Shown: piece by piece, positions 35,645 through 47,454 of the stretch
Layout of the letters: every line of letters begins with the position of its first letter
Position numbering within the stretch: position 1 is the stretch's first letter
NCBI RefSeq assembly: GCF_007655135.1
Contig: NC_045127.1
Location: 13,959,001 to 14,023,000 of the forward strand
Source of the DNA: Punica granatum
Taxonomy: Eukaryota; Streptophyta; Magnoliopsida; Myrtales; Lythraceae
DNA: 64,000 nt
Reading direction: 5' to 3'
Position numbers and translations under genes: made by a program
The notes under the pieces: model-generated
What the model saw: the letters and a program-made list of their open reading frames with translations, nothing else
Told to the model about the DNA's origin: nothing
The model's database searches: none

Positions 35645-36852
35645 GGGTTAATAACTAAAAGGGAAAAGTACAAAAACCCCCATTGTATTTTGAGTTTGAA
35701 ACAAAGTGGACCATGTGATTTTTTTAGGGACAAATAACATAATGTGGTTTACTTCGTGAGATATAATGAATTACACCATTAATTTTTTCGATACTTTTGG
35801 TCCTCTAATTCCGGGAAAAAAAAAGAAAAAAAAAGGGGGGGAGTGGCCGAGGCTGCAGGTTGGCGACCCCGAGCCCATCACCGAGGTCGCATGCACCCAC
35901 CGAGGATGCCGGTGACCATGGAGGTGGGGTCGAAGTTGCAGATTGGCGGCCCACGCCCTCGAATCGACCAAGATCTCGAACTCGAGATCCCGATTGATTC
36001 GGGGGCTAAGGCCACCAATCGGCGACCCTGACCCCACCCTCGAGGTTTCCGACGTCCTCAGTGGGTGTTAGCAACCTCGTTGGTGCAGTCGGGGTCGCCG
36101 ACCGGTGGCCCAAGCCCCTTCCCCCTTTCCTCTACGAATTTTAGGACCAAATTGCAAAAAAATTAAAAGTTTGCGAGTAATAATGAAGAAAGAAAAGTTT
36201 CACGAACAAAAGAGATGAAAAAATTAACAGTGAGGTCTATTATGTCTCACAAAATAAACCACATAGTGTTATTTGTCCATAGAAAAATCACATGGTGTAA
36301 TTTGTCGCAGTCTCAAATCACGAAGGGGGTTTTTTGTACTTTTTGCTAAATAAAGAAAGCTCAAACTTTTCATATTTTAACAATTCTAGTACGAACTTTT
36401 TTTCTTAAGCTAGAAATGCACAAAGTTTTGATTTGATAACAATTTTAGCACTGCATTAAATTTTCTGTTAATTTAGACGAAATTGAGGCTATGGAGGGCG
36501 CAACGACCCCAATTGGGGGGTGGTGGCTGGAATCAAGATCTCCACCCACCCAAATCGCGACAAACCCTCAAATTGGGGATTCTCCCAATTCCGACGGGTG
36601 GAGCTACGACTCTGAACTTCACCCCCCGATTGGGGTCTCCGACTCCTTTCTCCCTCGATTGGGGTCGCCGACGCCTTCCTCCCCCGATTGGAGTCGCCGA
36701 TAGTCTTAATTCTGTCTAAATTAATGAAAAATTTGACGTTGTGCTGTAATTATTATCAAATCAAAAGTTTGTACACTTTTATATTAAGAAAAAAAAATTC
36801 ATGCTAAAATTGTTAAAATGTGAAAAGTTTGTGCTTTTTTTGTTATTAATCC
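35645..36852. mobile_element. Outer MULE-like element of a nested pair, GC-rich payload
   Basis: Its left terminal repeat is split by another element. Removing 35661-36346 gives GGGTTAATAACTAAA then AAAGCTCAAACTTTTCATAT, which matches the complement of the right end (GGATTAATAAC...AAGCACAAACTTTTCACAT) and continues inward for ~130 bases (TTTTGATTTGATAA, TTAATTTAGAC). Flanks TTAAATATA (35636-35644) and TTTAATATG (36853-36861) agree in seven of nine. The core (36483-36715) is GC-rich with repeated CCCCGATTGGGGTC-like words and no convincing gene. Confidence 0.75.
35661..36346. mobile_element. Inner MULE-like element inserted in the outer element's terminal repeat
   Basis: Left end GGGAAAAGTACAAAAACCCC pairs with the complement of the right end (GCAAAAAGTACAAAAAACCC), and inverted similarity covers ~140 bases (GACCATGTGATTTTT, GGACAAATAACATAATGTGG, TTAATTTTTTCGAT). 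Flanks TAACTAAAA and TAAATAAAG agree in seven of nine. The centre (35838-36120) is GC-rich (GGCGACCCCGAGCCCATC and similar). No transposase. Confidence 0.78.
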
Positions 36853-37593
36853 TTTAATATGTTATATTTCACATAGTTTCTATAACATTTTTTTGTCAAT
36901 ATAATAAGTCATAACCGATTATAATGATTTTCTTTTTGTAAAATATAGGTAAATTATTTTTTATATTTCAATATCCTAATGAATATCAGAAATCAAAGCA
37001 ATTAAATGACATAAAAATGAGTTTGTAACTATTATAAATGTAAAATTTGGAGTAAGCATACTATTAACTTTACTTCACCGTAACTATATAAGTTAGTATA
37101 TCTTGTAAGAAGTCTAAGAATTAATAATTCATTCTATTACTATATATTGATGTTATTGTTTATATTGAGTATTGCATAAATTACGATTACGATCTTATTC
37201 ATAAAAAAGGTTTCAGTCCTGCGGCATTGCCCAGGCATTTTGCCCTAATTGAATTAATTTCCCTTGATGAATTATATAATACAATATTCAACGAATTTAA
37301 CTACGTACGACAAGGCAAATACCAAACAAAGTTGAAGAAGACAAATGAATAAGACAAGTTTTGAATATCCGAGGACCCAATAGATATGTGGTCTTTGGCA
37401 CAATTTTCAGGACCCTGTAGAATTAGAGTGTGTCAATCAAGGAATCATTTCTACCTTTTTCTATTAGTAATTATAATTGAGATAGCCAGTCACTGTGAAC
37501 GGACGGCCCTTTTCCTCGTACATCACTCTCGTTGAGGCAACTTTTTCTTAAACATGAGGCGGATAACAAAAATTAATAAAAATGAATCAAAAG
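36853..37593. other. Intergenic, no gene recognised
   Basis: AT-rich DNA without long frames. Nothing further supported. Confidence 0.35.
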
Positions 37594-37716
37594 AGGGTAT
37601 AGCGTAATATCGCACCCTTATCTGTTAATTTAGACGTTGCAAATTCGATATTTAATAGAATTATTTGTGCCATTTATTAGTTATTTAATTTTTTTTATTG
37701 TATTAAACCTTAGGCC
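37594..37716 (+). mobile_element. tRNA-derived SINE-like copy A
   Basis: Begins GGGTATAGCGTAATATCGCA (A-box-like), then GTTGCAAATTCGATATTTA (B-box-like), then a body ending TTTTTTATTGTATTAAACC. The order and body match copies at 38015-38125 (minus) and 54984-55100 (plus). Diverged and probably inactive. Confidence 0.5.
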
Positions 37717-37837
37717 CTTTGTAATAGAAAAATTAATCAAAATTAAAAATAATAACGTAAACCCTGACATGTTGCAAAATTAACAAACTATACTACTAGT
37801 AGCGGACAAAAATTAGCTGCAATGTAGCGAATTATTT

Positions 37838-37975
37838 TTAGTGGAGGAAGAGAGAGAGGGATAAGGAGAGAGATCTTCCAGCACAGAGAGAGAGAGAAGA
37901 GAGAGACAGGAGAGAAAGAGAGAAGAGAGAGAGAGGAGATAGAGATACGAGAGAGAAGAGAGGGATCATTTTTCA
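37838..37975. repeat. GA-rich low-complexity tract
   Basis: Imperfect AGAGAGAGAG runs over ~135 bases. The minus-strand Ser/Leu-rich frame here is a product of the repeat. Confidence 0.8.
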
Positions 37976-38004
37976 AATACAAGAGAGGTCATGGACCTAT
38001 ACAA

Positions 38005-38125
38005 TAAAAGAAAAATACTAATAGCTAATAAAAAGGTATAAATAGTCTCACTGGTATCGAACATACAACTTCTTCGTTGTTAAGTGAGAACGTGAGCCAC
38101 CGCACTACACCCACTCTTGATTCAA
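38005..38125 (-). mobile_element. tRNA-derived SINE-like copy B
   Basis: The minus strand reads GTAGTGCGGTGGCTCACG (A box-like), TTGTATGTTCGATACC (a good B box), AGTGAGACTATTTATACC and a tail TTTTATTGTATAGGTCC. The AGTGAGACTA body word is shared with the copy at 54984-55100. Confidence 0.55.
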
Positions 38126-38209
38126 CTTGATTTTTGTTTCTACAAAAATTGATTTTGTTTTTATTTATTTATTATTCTTATCATTTAAATTTATTTAAAT
38201 TTAAAATTT

Positions 38210-38402
38210 AGAGTCACATTGGATAACTGCTGACACGTAATAAGCCATGTAAGCGTTGTGCTAACGGCGTCAAGAGCGAGATAACGGAATGCACTATATT
38301 GAAATAATTTTGAAAATTTGTGTACCAAATAGTAGCAAAAAATTCTTTTTATATCATAATGTTACATATCTAAAACTTTTCATACTACTGGAGTAATTTA
38401 CC
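38210..38402 (-). mobile_element. Single MULE terminal repeat (same family as the 4.5-kb MULE)
   Basis: The complement reads GGGTAAATTACTCCAGTAGT, then AACATTATGATATAAAAAG, GCATTCCGTTATCTCGCTC and TTGACGCCGTTAGC, matching the terminal repeats at 29452 and 33997. No left partner was found upstream, so it is either a solo end or the partner has been lost. Confidence 0.65.
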
Positions 38403-40677
38403 CTGTAAATGGGGTTAATAACATTAATAGAGTAACTGATAATTGGAAATAATCAGAGGCTGTTCTTGTATAGCTGAATGTAATTTTGTAATGTCCATTA
38501 ATTCCTTTGATTCTTGCTTTAGATAGACGCATGTACATATCAACATATTACAATGCATTTCACCTCACCAGTCAAGTGAAGATTCTGTCAGAATATTCTC
38601 CTATCTTAGAAACATAACCGCACCGGGTGGGTGTGCAGTTCTCAATCCAACTGGTTTTTGAAACAATATTTTAAACCTAATAAAAAATCATTGAACACCA
38701 TATATATGAATTGATGATTTGCTCTATAATTGGCCGACATATACAGGACAACTTCTACCTAAGGTGTTATTCCAACAAAAAGCAGTTGTATACCGAGAAA
38801 AAATGCACAACAAAGAGCAGTTTATGTGGAAAAATTGTGCCTTGTATATAACTATAAATTGCAAAAGAGAAGGCCGGTAAACTTCATTCTAAGGAGCAAC
38901 AGTTCATTAGAATGTGGGGACAAAGGCTCCGGGCTTTAATACCAAACCTAGAAAAGAGGAATAAAGTAACGATAACAATTAACGAATACCTAATTTGATT
39001 CACATGTCAAACTTGATTGGCTTGCTGGTTGAAGTTGTTCATTTTAGTTATTCTTTTGGATGTCTCGAATATCCTACCCAAAATGTTAGATTGCTAATCT
39101 GCTTATATGGTTCAACTATCCTCTTTCAATTTCAAATGAATAATCTAGTAATGCACACACCACATGCTAAGCAATTTTAGGTATATCATGGCAAAGAGGG
39201 CTCTACTATATCTTCCATCACCAGTCATTTTCTCCTGTAACCTTCAATCAGCCATAATTCTAGGTCGTGTCCATTGAAACCTTTCTAGATAATCTACCTG
39301 CTTATAGCTTGTCCCTTGGTCAAGTCAAGCCTTTTGATTCTGGCCGTTGTTATACGGTTCCCGTCTACTTCTAGCATTACCTAATTGGTCATTGTCTAAT
39401 TAGTTCAATTTTCTGATTTTGGACCACACCAATTATACCTAGCTATTGCATTGATCCTGCTGATACCTATTTGGCACGGATGCTCTGATCTATTTCTTAT
39501 CACTGCTGTCACCTCAAGTTCAAGATGTGTTATATTGTGGCATGATGAGGTTCACATTCAAATTCGATTTTCAAAGTCGAGTTAGTTACCCTCTTGCAAC
39601 CCTTGAGTGGAGGGAGATGTATGTTAGGATGTATACCTCGATTCTCCTACAATCAAATAGCTCAGGGGTAGCCGTTCCTAGCCCAAAGAAAGCTAAAAGG
39701 CACTAAGGCAAAGACGGTAACATCGAAAAGTATTGGGCTTTGATATGGGAATTCAACAAAAAGAATAAGGGGGCTCTTGACTTGAGAAATACTTTTAGAA
39801 CAACAGGAGAATGGAGATAATTATGGTAGCCATTGCACAGTCTGAAGCAAGGTTAATTTCAAATATTTCCATCTGCAGATCCTGGCTAGCTAGGTGTGGC
39901 TATGGCCAAAATCTGGGAAAACCTAAACTAGATCTTTTGGCTAATGCAAACCTGAATCTCATTAATTCTGGCCAGACGCAGAGACATCTCCCAGGAGAAG
40001 GCGTCACAACTTGCACCACACCAAAGTTACCACGGGTACCTTGGTGAGAAGGTTGGACATGGATACAGTAGATAGATGGATGGGAGCCGTGATTGTAAGA
40101 GAGCTTCGCTGCCAGTGCATATACAGAAGGGTGGAACCCCATCCACCGGGGACTCGGACATGGTGGTAAACGTACCAATGACGAGCTCTAACGATGGATA
40201 GGCTTACTCCTTCTCTCCATATCCATCCCTTTCAGGCGAGATAATAATATACGAACAAGTCTCTGTTGATCAGAGGGATGAGCAATATCATCTTCATCTG
40301 AATTATCCCCTTCGGTTTTTTAATTTCAATAAGCTTGATTGTGACAATTATCATATACACCTCTTGCTGAGCTAATATAATGTGACGATGCGCGCCTCTT
40401 ATTTTCTTCTTGAAATATTTTATCACAATTGTGAAATCACATGCATTTCTTTTTTATCTAAAGTGATAATAGATGATTCGTTAAGAAAGATGAAGGTCGT
40501 ACCAAGTTGCTCTTATTTAATTGGTGATAGTGGGGGAAGATATTATTCTATTACTTTTCCTTTTTAAAGGTCGGGATTTCCCGAGTTAAAAGGCTCCGCC
40601 TAATTCCTCCCTTGACCAGTTCAAGTAAGCTATCTTGCCATTTTTCACAGTTTTTCGAATAAAAAACAGATGAATAA
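38403..40677. other. Intergenic, no gene recognised
   Basis: About 2.3 kb. Frames at 38995-39180, 39811-40047 and 39900-40178 show no recognisable domain. Near 39540-39660 the wording (GTTAGGATGTATACC) vaguely recalls a retrotransposon end, but nothing can be bounded. Confidence 0.35.
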
Positions 40678-40967
40678 GAATATGTTTGAATTTAGAGTTG
40701 AGTTGAGTTAAGTTTTGATTTTAATTAGTTTGTAATGATTATATTGTTGAATTATGAGAAAAAATGTGAAAACGTAATGAATAGTTGAGATAAAGTAATA
40801 ATTAAGTAATGATTGTATTGTTAAATTATGAGAAAAAGTGTGAAAAAAGTGACGAATAGTTAAGATAAAGTAATAATTAAGTAATAATTGTGTTGTTGAA
40901 TTGAAAATAAGTAGAATTGAGTTGAGTTAAGTTAAAAAAATTTTAAAATCCAAACACACAAACCCTC
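40678..40967. mobile_element. MITE, probable PIF/Harbinger relative, with internal ~75-bp tandem repeats
   Basis: Left end ...TGTTTGAATTTAGAGTTGAG and the complement of the right end ...TGTTTGGATTTTAAAA with AACTCAACTCAATT form an imperfect inverted repeat. Both the GTTTGGAT and CAACTCAACTC words recur in the terminal repeats of the intact Harbinger element at 55223-59587. The interior repeats a ~75-bp unit (AATTATGAGAAAAA...GATAAAGTAATAATTAAG) about 2.5 times. Flanking triplets are TAA and TTA, so the duplication is imperfect or the ends are off by a few bases. Confidence 0.6.
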
Positions 40968-41690
40968 TTATCATATGAACAAACCTCTTGTTGATTATTT
41001 ACGACTTACCACTTATGTAATATGAAATCTATTTGTTATTGATAGATTAAGAAATGACCATGGTCGAGTAAATTTAATATGCCCGGAGAATATTACTTAA
41101 AAATTTACTTAAACAATATCTGAGCATACTGTACTCTTAATTAGGTTTAAGTAAACCTAATTTACACAACACCTGCAAATTCAGTAATTTTTATCAAGTC
41201 ATTAAGTAAAATGTATATTCAACAATGTGATCGTATATGACAATAATATCAAGCATACTTCTTCGTAGTTACTTTTCGCCATTCATTTTAGCGGTGATCG
41301 ATGAGCAACTTAAGGAAATGTGACATTTTCAACGTGTCTGGAAAACGGAAATAATTAATTCAAAACTTGATGGCTAATTGCAGTAATTTGCTTAACACCA
41401 TTCTCCCCATATAAACAGAAACACATATGGGCCTTGTTATTTTGTTAATATATTTCCCATTGCTAACCCATACATTACTCAGATTCAGATGACCATGATC
41501 ATTGTATCTTCTTGCCCAGCAGGTGGGACAATTCGATGAAAAGGTGAAAATTATTGGGGGGGCAGTATGGTCAATGTAGCAAAGGTGCTGTCAATCACTG
41601 CAAGAGAAAAGGGGCAAAGGGGTAAACCAACCAAATCATGTTATTCCCTCCTCAATTTACACAACTTTTTAACCTCAAATAGCTTTTCCC
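40968..41690. other. Intergenic / LSH promoter region
   Basis: No gene. The last few hundred bases are likely upstream regulatory DNA of the LSH gene, but no individual site stands out. Confidence 0.35.
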
Positions 41691-41693
41691 CCT

Positions 41694-41724
41694 CTTCTCT
41701 CTCTCTCTCTCTCTCTCAATCACT

Positions 41725-41776
<52 letters not shown>
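41694..41776 (+). repeat. (CT)n microsatellite in the probable LSH leader
   Basis: Two CT runs separated by AATCACTGTCATC. CT tracts are common in plant promoters and 5' leaders. It lies ~580-660 bp upstream of the LSH ATG. An (AT)n run at 42062-42088 follows. Confidence 0.9.
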
Positions 41777-41779
<3 letters not shown>

Positions 41780-42353
41780 GCTCATTGTTGATTCCTCCTT
41801 TTGGGCAAAAAAACATATTGCAAAATCTCTATCCATATCAATCTGTTCTCAGGCAACACAAAAAAGTATGCAAAATCAGCCTTTTAATTTCTTCTTTTAT
41901 TTTCCCAACTTCTTATTACATCATAATTAGAGCCCTTTCAAGTGCCCTCTAGGATTTGATCAAACATTATGAAAGACATCTCCAAGAAAACCTAGCTTTG
42001 AAGAGAACCTCAACCCACACATATTTATGTTGTGTCTATATCAATACAATACAATATCCCCTCTATATATATATATATATATATATATTATATTTATGAA
42101 TACAATACAGTATCCCCTCTATATATATTATATTTAATTATATGATAGACCAAAAGTTTTTTCTTTCTGGGTGGGTGCTTTTACTCTTTAGTTTATGAGG
42201 AATAGTATTTCCAGACCTCTTCTGCTTGCATCTTAGATTTGGTTAAGACCCTCATCCAATTAAACTCATCCAATTTCTTGTTGATTCGTCTTCATCAGCT
42301 TCAACCCTCGTCCCTTTAAAGAGATTGGGGATCGATCGGTCAAGAGCACGCAT

Positions 42354-42932
42354 ATGGATTCCTACCAAGACCTCGATTTCTCGAATCCCGACGCCACGGC
42401 CTTGAATATTGCCGCTTCCGCGGCTACTGGGAGCAGCTCGGCCGCCGCCTCCATGCCGTCGGCCACCTCGCCGACAAGCCTGAGCCGATATGAGAACCAG
42501 AAGCGGAGGGACTGGAACACGTTCGGGCAGTACCTGCAGAACCATCGGCCCCCGCTGGCTCTGTCCCGTTGCAGCGGGGCTCATGTGCTCGAGTTCCTCC
42601 GGTACCTCGACCAGTTTGGGAAGACCAAGGTCCACACCCAGCTCTGCCCCTTCTTCGGGCACCCAAACCCGCCTGCCCCATGCCCATGCCCTCTCCGCCA
42701 GGCCTGGGGCAGCCTTGACGCCCTTGTGGGCAGGCTTCGGGCAGCCTTCGAAGAGAATGGTGGCAACCCTGAGGCGAACCCATTCGGCGCAAGAGCCGTG
42801 AGGCTCTACTTGAGGGAAGTCCGGGACTCCCAGGCGAAGGCAAGGGGAGTGAGTTACGAGAAGAAGAAAAGGAAGCGGCCACCTCCCCAGGCCCCAGGAT
42901 TGCCCCCTCCACCCGATGGAAATCCACCATGA
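42354..42932 (+). CDS. ALOG-domain protein, LIGHT-DEPENDENT SHORT HYPOCOTYLS (LSH) family
   Basis: Single-exon 192-aa protein, typical size. Residues 1-44 are Ser/Ala-rich and disordered. The ALOG domain spans ~45-168: [48 protein letters not shown], the zinc-ribbon insert with C98, H103, C110 and C112, then [17 protein letters not shown] and [21 protein letters not shown] basic nuclear signal KKKRKR occupies 170-175, followed by a Pro-rich tail. ALOG proteins are plant nuclear DNA-binding factors related to recombinases of a transposon class and set organ boundaries and shoot or flower architecture; N-terminus and tail suggest the LSH3/LSH4-like group, which I cannot settle without a tree. 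GC content is far above the flanks, usual for ALOG genes. The start is the first Met, with no in-frame alternative upstream in keeping with the family. Confidence 0.95.
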   Translation: MDSYQDLDFSNPDATALNIAASAATGSSSAAASMPSATSPTSLSRYENQKRRDWNTFGQYLQNHRPPLALSRCSGAHVLEFLRYLDQFGKTKVHTQLCPFFGHPNPPAPCPCPLRQAWGSLDALVGRLRAAFEENGGNPEANPFGARAVRLYLREVRDSQAKARGVSYEKKKRKRPPPQAPGLPPPPDGNPP

Positions 42933-45900
42933 GAGGCACCACCATCAAATAATAGTTGCAGCCTCCTCGATCAGAATAACGATCGCAAGCAAATATGTAA
43001 GGCTTAGCGCCCCAAACGCAGATATTCTCTTATCTTGGGTTTGATATGTTTGATGATATGAGCAATTGTCTAGCTTTAATTACCTCTTGAAAGCTCACTC
43101 TAATTAGGGTAATATCATTTGCTTATATATGAAATTGCTTATTCTATATAAAACTCTTGTAATCTCTCATTTGCTTTTGTTTGAATTTGCTTAGTTATTA
43201 TATAGAGCTCTCGTCTTATATGGTAGCTGATTTGCTTAATTCAATTGTTCTGCTGCATATTGCTATCCCATAAATTTCTCATTTGCTTAATTATATATAT
43301 ATAACTCTTGTATTATATGGTAGCTAGAATGCTTAACTTAATTGTCCTAATGTGCATTTTCTGCTGCCATAGTATTCACGGCTACAATACACTGGAATTT
43401 GCTAGTATTGTATGTAGATATTAAGGGAAAAATTCGTTACGAAGATCAACCATCAATAAATTAGCTATTTGTGGCCGCAATTTGATAGATTTTGCAGTCA
43501 TACTCGGTTTTTTTTAGGGCTTCTGTCTTCCACTTGGCTTAGTCCTGATACTTCTTTGGAGTATTAATAGTTCAATATTCTGATTTTGATTATCTTCGGT
43601 CGTGGGTGCTGCAATGGCTGATATACTGATACGATGATGCCTCCATCGTCTCATATATATATATATATATATATACATGTCATATTTTTGTTTACTATGA
43701 TTGCACAAGTACCTAGTAATCCAAGAACTACGTAAATTTCTATATTAGCTCCGAACGTAAATGCCCCGGTTTGTTTCCCTTGTGTGTGATATATTTCGTA
43801 AGCATATACTTATATGAGGCAAACAGTTATAATTGTTCCATATTCTTGTTTTCCGTAAATGCGCTATATTTAGCTATACAATCCAAACCTTCGGATACTG
43901 ATATGAAATTAAGATACTATATATTATCAGTAGACAAGATCTTGTCTGCGTCCCTTCATCTTCGACTTGGGATCAAATATTGCAAATTGCAGAACAAATG
44001 GCAACCCATACATTTACTTAATTACTACAGTCAAATATTTGATTAATGTCAAAAGGTGGAAATTTTTTACTTTGTCTTGACATAATGGCTGGTTAAACAG
44101 TAGAATTTTGGGACTTTGTAGCCCATTTATGATGCAAAATCCTGAAATCAAAATTTCTGCAATGTGTCATGTCAACCTCTCTTTGTGTTCCCTAAAGAGG
44201 AGATATCATTAAATAATAGTTGTCCATTCACATCACAAACCCTAAAAAAATATATGTACACAGTCATTGGCAAACAAGTAAGCCAATGTCATTTCAACAG
44301 TTTGATGTTATGTAACTTTCAACATCATAGTAAAACCGATAAAGCCCCTTTTCACGGATTCATTTACCCCACTTTGGCTCCCCCTTCCTCCACAAAAGGA
44401 AAGGCAAGCTTGCAATAGTGTATATGATAATGTTATCAGAATAGAAACAAATGATGAATCGAAAGGGATATGAATTTATAGATTTATAGGCTTGATTGGA
44501 GGTTCGATAGGTCAGACCGTACATTTAATTAAAATAAAATAAATATTCATATTATTAAAAAAATTATGATAATTAAGATATAAATATGATGATTTCAGAA
44601 AAATATAAGAATAGTGTAAAAAAATATCTATATTTAATATTTTCTTACTTTAAAATAAATAGTGGATAATTAAATGGGAAGCATACCAATATGTTAGTAT
44701 GGAAAGTAAGAGGTTATGAGTTTAAATCCTTATACAACCAAGTAATTTTTACACTAAATAAAAAATCCATAAAACCAGTCGGTTCAATGGAATTTCGCTC
44801 AAAATCGATCGGTTTAATGGGTTCGACAATGCAAATTTGCAATTTCGATTTTCAAGCGAACCAGACCAAATATGGTGCCGGTTCCCGATCCGACCTAGTC
44901 GAACCGGCCAATTCGATCTAGTTCTGATAAGAATGGTATATGATCCATCCATGAAGTTCATACAATATATATACACACACATCATTCTAATTGTAAATGA
45001 TGATATACGTAAAAGTTCCAATGCTTTCTTTGTAAAATTGTAACATCGTATCTTGAAATTGTGTACCTATTGAGAATTATGGCATCCGGTAATGCTTCTA
45101 AGAATACGCTTTTCAAATACTTCAGTGACAATGATTCGAACAATAAAAGTTTCTTGTCATATACTATTTTGTTTTTCTAATTTAGTTTTTAGATCTAGGT
45201 ACAATATGTTTAGCGTGTTAATTACCATTATGAAACCTGTTTTAATTAGTGTTCAAGATTTTATGAGTATTTCCTACATTTCTTCTCATTCATCATTATA
45301 TTTTAATCATTATACAAGTCAGAGAAGTTGCATCAAATATCTTATTATAGATACTTTCATGATTTTATTAATCGTATATATTTTAAAAACTCTAGAGGGC
45401 CAATGAGTGGATCTATATATATTGCTAAACCTACTAATGATTTAGGCTCACTACAGCCACATTTATGCGTTTCCATTTGATTACATGGACCAAAGAAAGA
45501 TGAGAAAATTGCTAAAGAATTTGAATATGAGGGGCCCATAAAAATGAAGGAAATATTTTAAAATATAATAATGTACAATTTGCTGACTGTGTAAACCATA
45601 TATATTGTGATCCCAATGAAATTTTGCATCAGAATTTTGTAGTAGTGGGCTTACTGTGGCCATCAACGATGTTTTGAATCATTAGCACAAGAGCTCATTA
45701 TTTTATCCAATCAAATTTATGGTATCATTGTCATCCCTCTCATGGGACCCCAAAGATCTTGGAGTTTCCTTGTCAAATCTTTCGAAAATGTTATATTTAC
45801 TGCGATCAATCATCTTAATTTGATTTAAAGAAATTATGACACATCTTATGTGTCATTTCTAGTTAGTATAAGATTATTTTCCGGCTTATATTAATATTCC

Positions 45901-46674
45901 TTCGTCTGAGATCGCACCAATGATGAGCATTGTTTGGGGATGATGCATGAGATGATACAATTGCTTTTCGCTCACTCTGAAAGCTACATCGGCTGCTATA
46001 AATGAGCTCTCAAGATAAGATCATAAAGAAATTCCAAGGTTGATTTCCTTTATTCCTGGGTCAAGATCGATAATTTAATTATATCCTTGTAATTTGTTTA
46101 GTCACATCAATTATCTTGAGTTTAAGCCAGGATTTGGCAAATAATTGGTGGAATATGTGAGTATGAAGAAGCCATATAGCTACCAATAGGGCTAGGTTAG
46201 ATTTCATATTGTGTATATATATACACCTATTCCCGACTGACTTATGTGCTAAGCTATATCTAATAATAATCCACAACTATCACACGCACACACCCATATA
46301 TATTCATTAATTTATTAAAAAAAATCAAGAAACAGTCACTAATTAGTTTCCTATAATATTTCAAGCACCAAATTTCATAATTATGTCCGTCTAGAAGGAG
46401 CACATATAATTGCTTCCTATTTCTGAGTAAGACACAGTAAACATCATCGAGAAAGGCAACCTTAATTTTCCCTATTTCGCCTATTTTTGTCTTGTACAAT
46501 ATGGAAAATCTTTTATAGAAGGGTTCGTAAGCAAATGATTTCACATATCACAAACAATAACTGTTATACGTCCACCCCGTCGAAATTATGGTGTGATCAG
46601 ATGATCAACAATTAAAAGCAGTGATTGCATTTGAGAGTGTAGTGAGAGGTCCAATAAGTGTTCTTTTTTTTTTT
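42933..46674. other. LSH 3' UTR and AT-rich intergenic DNA
   Basis: No gene recognised over ~3.7 kb. (AT)n near 43652-43675. Near 44690-44930 a block with GAACCGG/CGGTTC words and GAGTTTAAATCC looks like a degraded repeat, not bounded. Frames of 60-105 codons in this stretch have no domain. Confidence 0.4.
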
Positions 46675-47439
46675 GAGAAAGCTATCAATATGGTCTTTCA
46701 AAGATCATATTGCCATCAATTTGGTTATTCAAAAATCTTATTGCCATCAAATTGGTCTTTCAAAGATTTTTATCATCAACATGGTCCTTGGAAGATCATA
46801 TTGCTAACAATTTGATCCTTCAAAGATTTTTACCATCAATATGGTCCTTCAAAGATCATTCCATCCATCAAATTAATCCTCCATTAAAAACACCGTTAGT
46901 ATTACTTAACTCAGCCAAATAATTTCTATAAAAAAATAAAAATAAAAATAGAAAAAAATCTATTTGCTAAATCAAAAAATCGGCAATATCTTTCACTCCA
47001 ATACAGGCGCCGTGAATCTGTCAACCGCCTCATAGTCTCTATCTCCGTTTCTATTTATTTTCATCTTTCCCATTGATATTGAGAACCAGAACAAAGAAAG
47101 CAAGCAAACACGTACATTTCCAACATGAATATATACAGATTGAGTGTGACGAGAAGAGTATGAGAGAGAGTTGTTTTTCTTTTGTCTAATTTTTTTTCTA
47201 TTTTTAATTTAATTTTTTATAGAAATTATTTGACGGAATTAAGCAATTCTAACTGTTTTAAAACAGATAATTAAATTGTTGGGAAAATGATCTTTGAAGG
47301 ACCATATTAATGGCAAAAACCTTTGAAGGACCAAATTGATGGCAATATGATCTTTGAATGACCATATTAAGGACTAAATCTATGAAGGACCAAATTGATG
47401 ACAATATGATCTTTCAAGGACCAAATTGATATTTTTCTC
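46675..47439. mobile_element. Long-inverted-repeat (foldback/MULE-like) element made of ~31-bp modules
   Basis: Ends GAGAAAGCTATCAATATGGT and complement GAGAAAAATATCAATTTGGT. Each arm (about 46675-46945 and 47205-47439) is a run of ~31-bp modules of the form CCATCAATTTGGTCCTTCAA followed by AGATTTTTA or AGATCATATT, closed by AAATAATTTCTATAAAAAA on the left and its complement on the right. Flanks TTC plus 11 T (46661-46674) and TTC plus 12 T (47440-47454) may be the target duplication. The ~260-bp centre (46945-47205) is unique and shows no coding frame. Confidence 0.75.
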
Positions 47440-47454
47440 TTCTTTTTTTTTTTT

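Noticed and set aside
36483..36719. Overlapping frames in the GC-rich core of the outer MULE
   Set aside because: Frames overlap in two registers, have low complexity and match no known domain; treated as payload DNA.
42424..42948. 174-codon minus-strand frame over the LSH gene
   Set aside because: Antisense shadow caused by high GC; the plus strand encodes a full ALOG domain.
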